Shown here: positions 7,470-9,323 of the stretch, piece by piece
How the letters are laid out: each line of letters starts with the position of its first letter
Position numbering within the stretch: position 1 is the first letter of the stretch
Source of the DNA: Acidimicrobiia bacterium
GTDB taxonomy: Bacteria; Actinomycetota; Acidimicrobiia; Spongiisociales; UBA5794
Direction of reading: 5' to 3'
Assembly: GCA_013001485.1 (NCBI GenBank)
Contig: JABDMN010000268.1
Location: 1-9,323, forward strand
DNA: 9,323 nucleotides
Notes under the pieces: generated by a model
The model's input: only the letters and a program-made list of their open reading frames with translations
Told to the model about the DNA's origin: nothing
Databases searched by the model: none
Made by a program: the position numbers and the translations under genes

Positions 7470-7811
7470 GTGGACCGCTTCGCACGCATTGCGATCGGCA
7501 ACGGCGACCTGCCCGTCGTCCCAGCAGACACGACAATTCGCCCACTTCCTTTAAGTCGAGGCCTGGGCGCACCGTGCGAGTCGGACGCTGACTGCGCCGG
7601 ACAGACCGCAGACATCTGCCTCGGCAGCCCCGGTCAGGCGGGGATCTGCACGACGGAGGGCTGCGAAGGGGGGACGTGCGGTGACACGTTCGTCTGCTGT
7701 AGAGACTGCAACCCCGCGGCTGCCTCGGGGCTGCCCTTCGAAGACTCGGCCTGCGTACCCGAGCAGATATCTTCGCAGCTGAGCGGCGGAGCGGGCTGCA
7801 CGTGCGACTGA
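7470..7811 (+). pseudogene. Remnant of a second dehalogenase-like gene: internal fragment joined to an intact 12-Cys module
   Basis: The frame is open from 7404 to the TAA/TGA-type stop at 7809-7811. The first useful start is GTG 7470, with GAGGA at 7456-7460. Residues encoded at 7473-7538 (DRFARIAIGNGDLPVVPADT) match residues 178-199 of the dehalogenase at 1397-2902 (DRFAAIAVGNGDLPVIPADQ). The frame then jumps to the Cys module, so about 215 residues, including the catalytic Asp342 and His375, are missing, as are the signal peptide, oxyanion loop and nucleophile. It cannot be an active dehalogenase. It has no signal peptide, so a disulfide-rich product would be misplaced unless another start supplies one. 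Simple decay after duplication and deletion is the likely explanation, but the module itself is undamaged. It follows gene C after 34 bases. Confidence 0.75.
7575..7808 (+). other. 12-cysteine module, copy 2 (in dehalogenase remnant)
   Basis: All 12 cysteines are present with exactly the same spacing as in the full-length dehalogenase (x5, x7, x9, x4, x4, x5, CC, x2, x14, x14, x1), again ending CTCD-stop. Intervening residues differ at many positions, so this is not a very recent copy. Confidence 0.78.
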
Positions 7812-7953
7812 ATCAACCGATGCCAGCGACTCTACGTTTCTCTACGAAACGCAGTGAATTGCGCGTTGTTTCGCACGACGACGCGTCCCAGACTCGAGTT
7901 CGGACATCACAGTTGCCCGGGAGCGCCGGCCACTCGAAACGCACGAGGAAACG
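7812..7953. promoter_or_regulatory. Intergenic spacer B with conserved inverted repeat
   Basis: This 142-base non-coding spacer precedes the second DUF1330-like gene. From 7842 it aligns without gaps to 1281 onward in spacer A. It contains CGAAAC (7845-7850) and GTTTCG (7868-7873) 17 bases apart. A second dyad, CGTTTC (7835-7840) with GAAACG (7846-7851), shares one arm with it. A further CGAAACGCA lies at 7935-7943. It probably carries the promoter and control region of the downstream gene; no promoter boxes could be assigned with confidence. Confidence 0.55.
7845..7873. repeat. Inverted repeat CGAAAC-N17-GTTTCG (copy 2)
   Basis: The arms are perfect over 6 bp with the same 17-base spacing as at 1284-1312. 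The flanking CTACGAAACGCAG block is identical between the copies. Confidence 0.7.
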
Positions 7954-9255
7954 ATGACTATCAAAGAACGGAACTCCTTATTGGCCCTGGTGATTTGCGC
8001 TGCCCTATCCGGCTGTGGTGACGAAGGGAACGCGAGCGGCAGCGGCGGCGACGGTCCCACGAACGTCGACACCGCGCCTCTCGAGCTCACCACCGACCTG
8101 TGCGACGACCCGAGCAACATGACGGTCTTGCTCGAGTCTCCCTCGGGCAACGCGCTGTTCGCGTCAGGCCAGTTCAACGAGGAACAGGTCGAACGAATGA
8201 TTGCGTCACCGACTGAGGGGCCGTTCTACATGGTCAACCTGATCCGCTACCGAGAGCAGGCCGTATACGCCGACGGCCGCGAGACCGATCTCACCGGTAG
8301 AGAGGCGAATGCGCTCTACAACCCGGTGGAGTTCCTCTCGGCGATCGGTGCTCGTGTGGTCTTCAGCACCGAGGTCGACGACCAAATCGACGGGGACGAC
8401 ATCCTTTGGGACGACGTTGGTATCGTCGAGTATCCCTGCCCCGTCGCCTTCTTCGCGATGATCTCCCACCCCGAGTTTCAGGAACGGGCCATTCACAAGG
8501 ACGCCGGGGTTGAGACGACCATCGTGATGCCCACGGACTTGGAGCCGACCCCTCCGCCCGCGGATCCAGACCAATCCGAGGCAACCTTCCCGCCCACGCT
8601 CGAGGATCCGGCCTTCGACCTCATCCACGTCATGGACTTCCACGACATTGCCCAGTACGAGCCGGGGGCCGACGAGCCCGAGCGTACTGGAGAAGAGGCA
8701 TGGGCAGAGTACCAGGCCAGCGGGCAAGGAGCCTCCAACGAGCTGGGACACTACCGGACCGCGTCGCTCATCGTGCAGGGGGTGCTTCTGGGCGACGACC
8801 GCGACTGGGACGAGATCCAGATCATCCACATGTCGAGCCAGGCGGGCTTCCAAGCGCTGCTCGATGACGATACCCGCAACGCCGGCAAATACCATCGCGC
8901 GGCAGCGCTCCAACACAACTACTCGATGATCACGTTCCCCACGCTCAGCCAGATCCCCTTCGCGGGAGACACTGGTGGCGATGCGTTCGATGTCACGCCG
9001 AACGGCACGGGGACCCTCTGCCAGACAGACGACGACTGCCCGGGGGACGGTCTTGTTTGTTTGTCGGACGGGGGCGCCGGTGGGTTCTGCACGCCCGCCT
9101 CTTGCGGTTCAGGCACCTGCGAGGCGCCCTACCTGTGCTGCCACGACTGCTCGCCGGTCGCGCTGCCGTCGCTTCCCTTCGAGGACTCGGCATGCATTCC
9201 GGACGCGCTGACGTCGCTGTTCACAGAGGAGCCGGTGTCGTGCTCATGCGATTAA
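7954..9255 (+). CDS. Lipoprotein with two tandem DUF1330-like domains plus C-terminal 12-Cys module (copy B)
   Basis: 433 aa. A GAGGAA at 7945-7950 precedes the ATG. The signal peptide ends in LSGC (Cys21, +2 Gly), followed by a Gly/Ser-rich linker. Domain 1 (about residues 90-193) closely matches the paralogue at 232-1242: FYMVNLIRYR, AVYADGRETDLTGREANALY, GARVVFSTEV, VGIVEYPCP, and HPEF...HKDAGVE. Domain 2 (about 222-328) contains FDLIHVMDFHDIA, RTGEEAWAEY, LIVQGVLLGDDRDWDEIQI and a final helix. A Pro-rich linker (198-204) separates them. Residues 356-433 are the 12-cysteine module: C356, C362, C369, C379, C384, C389, C395, C396, C399, C414, C430, C432, then Asp433 and stop. Relative to copy A it therefore has an extra tail, joined at the SQIP segment. 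The family role is not established; a ligand-binding or small-enzyme function outside the cytoplasm is an inference. Confidence 0.77.
   Translation: MTIKERNSLLALVICAALSGCGDEGNASGSGGDGPTNVDTAPLELTTDLCDDPSNMTVLLESPSGNALFASGQFNEEQVERMIASPTEGPFYMVNLIRYREQAVYADGRETDLTGREANALYNPVEFLSAIGARVVFSTEVDDQIDGDDILWDDVGIVEYPCPVAFFAMISHPEFQERAIHKDAGVETTIVMPTDLEPTPPPADPDQSEATFPPTLEDPAFDLIHVMDFHDIAQYEPGADEPERTGEEAWAEYQASGQGASNELGHYRTASLIVQGVLLGDDRDWDEIQIIHMSSQAGFQALLDDDTRNAGKYHRAAALQHNYSMITFPTLSQIPFAGDTGGDAFDVTPNGTGTLCQTDDDCPGDGLVCLSDGGAGGFCTPASCGSGTCEAPYLCCHDCSPVALPSLPFEDSACIPDALTSLFTEEPVSCSCD
9019..9252 (+). other. 12-cysteine module, copy 3 (in DUF1330-like lipoprotein)
   Basis: The spacing equals that of copies 1 and 2 except x6 instead of x7 in the second gap and x15 instead of x14 in the eleventh position. 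LPFEDSAC and the terminal CxCD-stop are conserved. Here the module is attached to a fold unrelated to the hydrolase. Confidence 0.8.
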
Positions 9256-9323
9256 TCAGCCGCCAAGCGGTAGCACCGGTGCTGTTGAGCGTGCGGACGG
9301 GACTGCGGCGGGCCGTCATGGCG
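9256..9323. other. Short downstream tail, no supportable gene
   Basis: These 68 bases hold a small CCGC-CAA-GCGG hairpin (9260-9270) and a 12-bp perfect palindrome AGCACCGGTGCT (9272-9283). A frame from GTG 9279 is open to the window edge (15 codons, MLLSVRTGLRRAVMA) but has no ribosome binding site I trust, so I do not call it a gene. Confidence 0.35.

Noticed and set aside
1..9323. CRISPR array, tRNA, rRNA or insertion sequence
   Set aside because: No regularly spaced direct repeats, cloverleaf-like segments, rRNA signatures, transposase motifs or terminal inverted repeats with target duplications were seen.

Overview
The window is GC-rich bacterial DNA in which every supportable gene lies on the + strand. 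It holds the tail of a sulfatase, six complete genes and one gene remnant. All six complete proteins begin with a short hydrophobic signal peptide ending in a lipoprotein-type cysteine. Two of them, plus the remnant, end in a cysteine-rich module. Good ribosome binding sites, high GC, clustered lipoproteins and CxxDxDC-type cysteine-rich segments suggest a myxobacterium or relative (Myxococcota/deltaproteobacterial type). This assignment is an inference; no marker gene is present.

Layout. 2-202: C-terminus of a sulfatase. 232-1242: lipoprotein with two tandem DUF1330-like domains. 1243-1396: spacer carrying a conserved inverted repeat. 1397-2902: lipoprotein with a class-I haloalkane dehalogenase-like domain and a C-terminal 12-cysteine module. 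2927-4375, 4410-5852 and 5894-7435: three consecutive beta-propeller-like lipoproteins; the first two are obvious paralogues and the third is a distant one. 7470-7811: remnant of a second dehalogenase gene, keeping 22 residues of the hydrolase domain fused to an intact 12-cysteine module. 7812-7953: second spacer with the same inverted repeat. 7954-9255: second DUF1330-like lipoprotein, this one carrying the 12-cysteine module. 9256-9323: short tail with no gene that can be supported.

The genes from 1397 to 7811 are separated by only 24-41 bases and look like one transcription unit. The spacers of 154 and 142 bases that carry the inverted repeat are the natural places for promoters of the dehalogenase and second DUF1330 units. 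The locus looks like a set of envelope-anchored proteins: a sulfatase, a dehalogenase-like hydrolase, propellers and small alpha/beta-barrel proteins. They may act on a sulfated or halogenated compound outside the cytoplasm, but the substrate cannot be read from the sequence. The most unusual points are the cysteine module with nearly invariant spacing shared by unrelated proteins, an apparently lipid-anchored dehalogenase, and an intergenic inverted repeat conserved although the genes on either side of it differ between the two copies.
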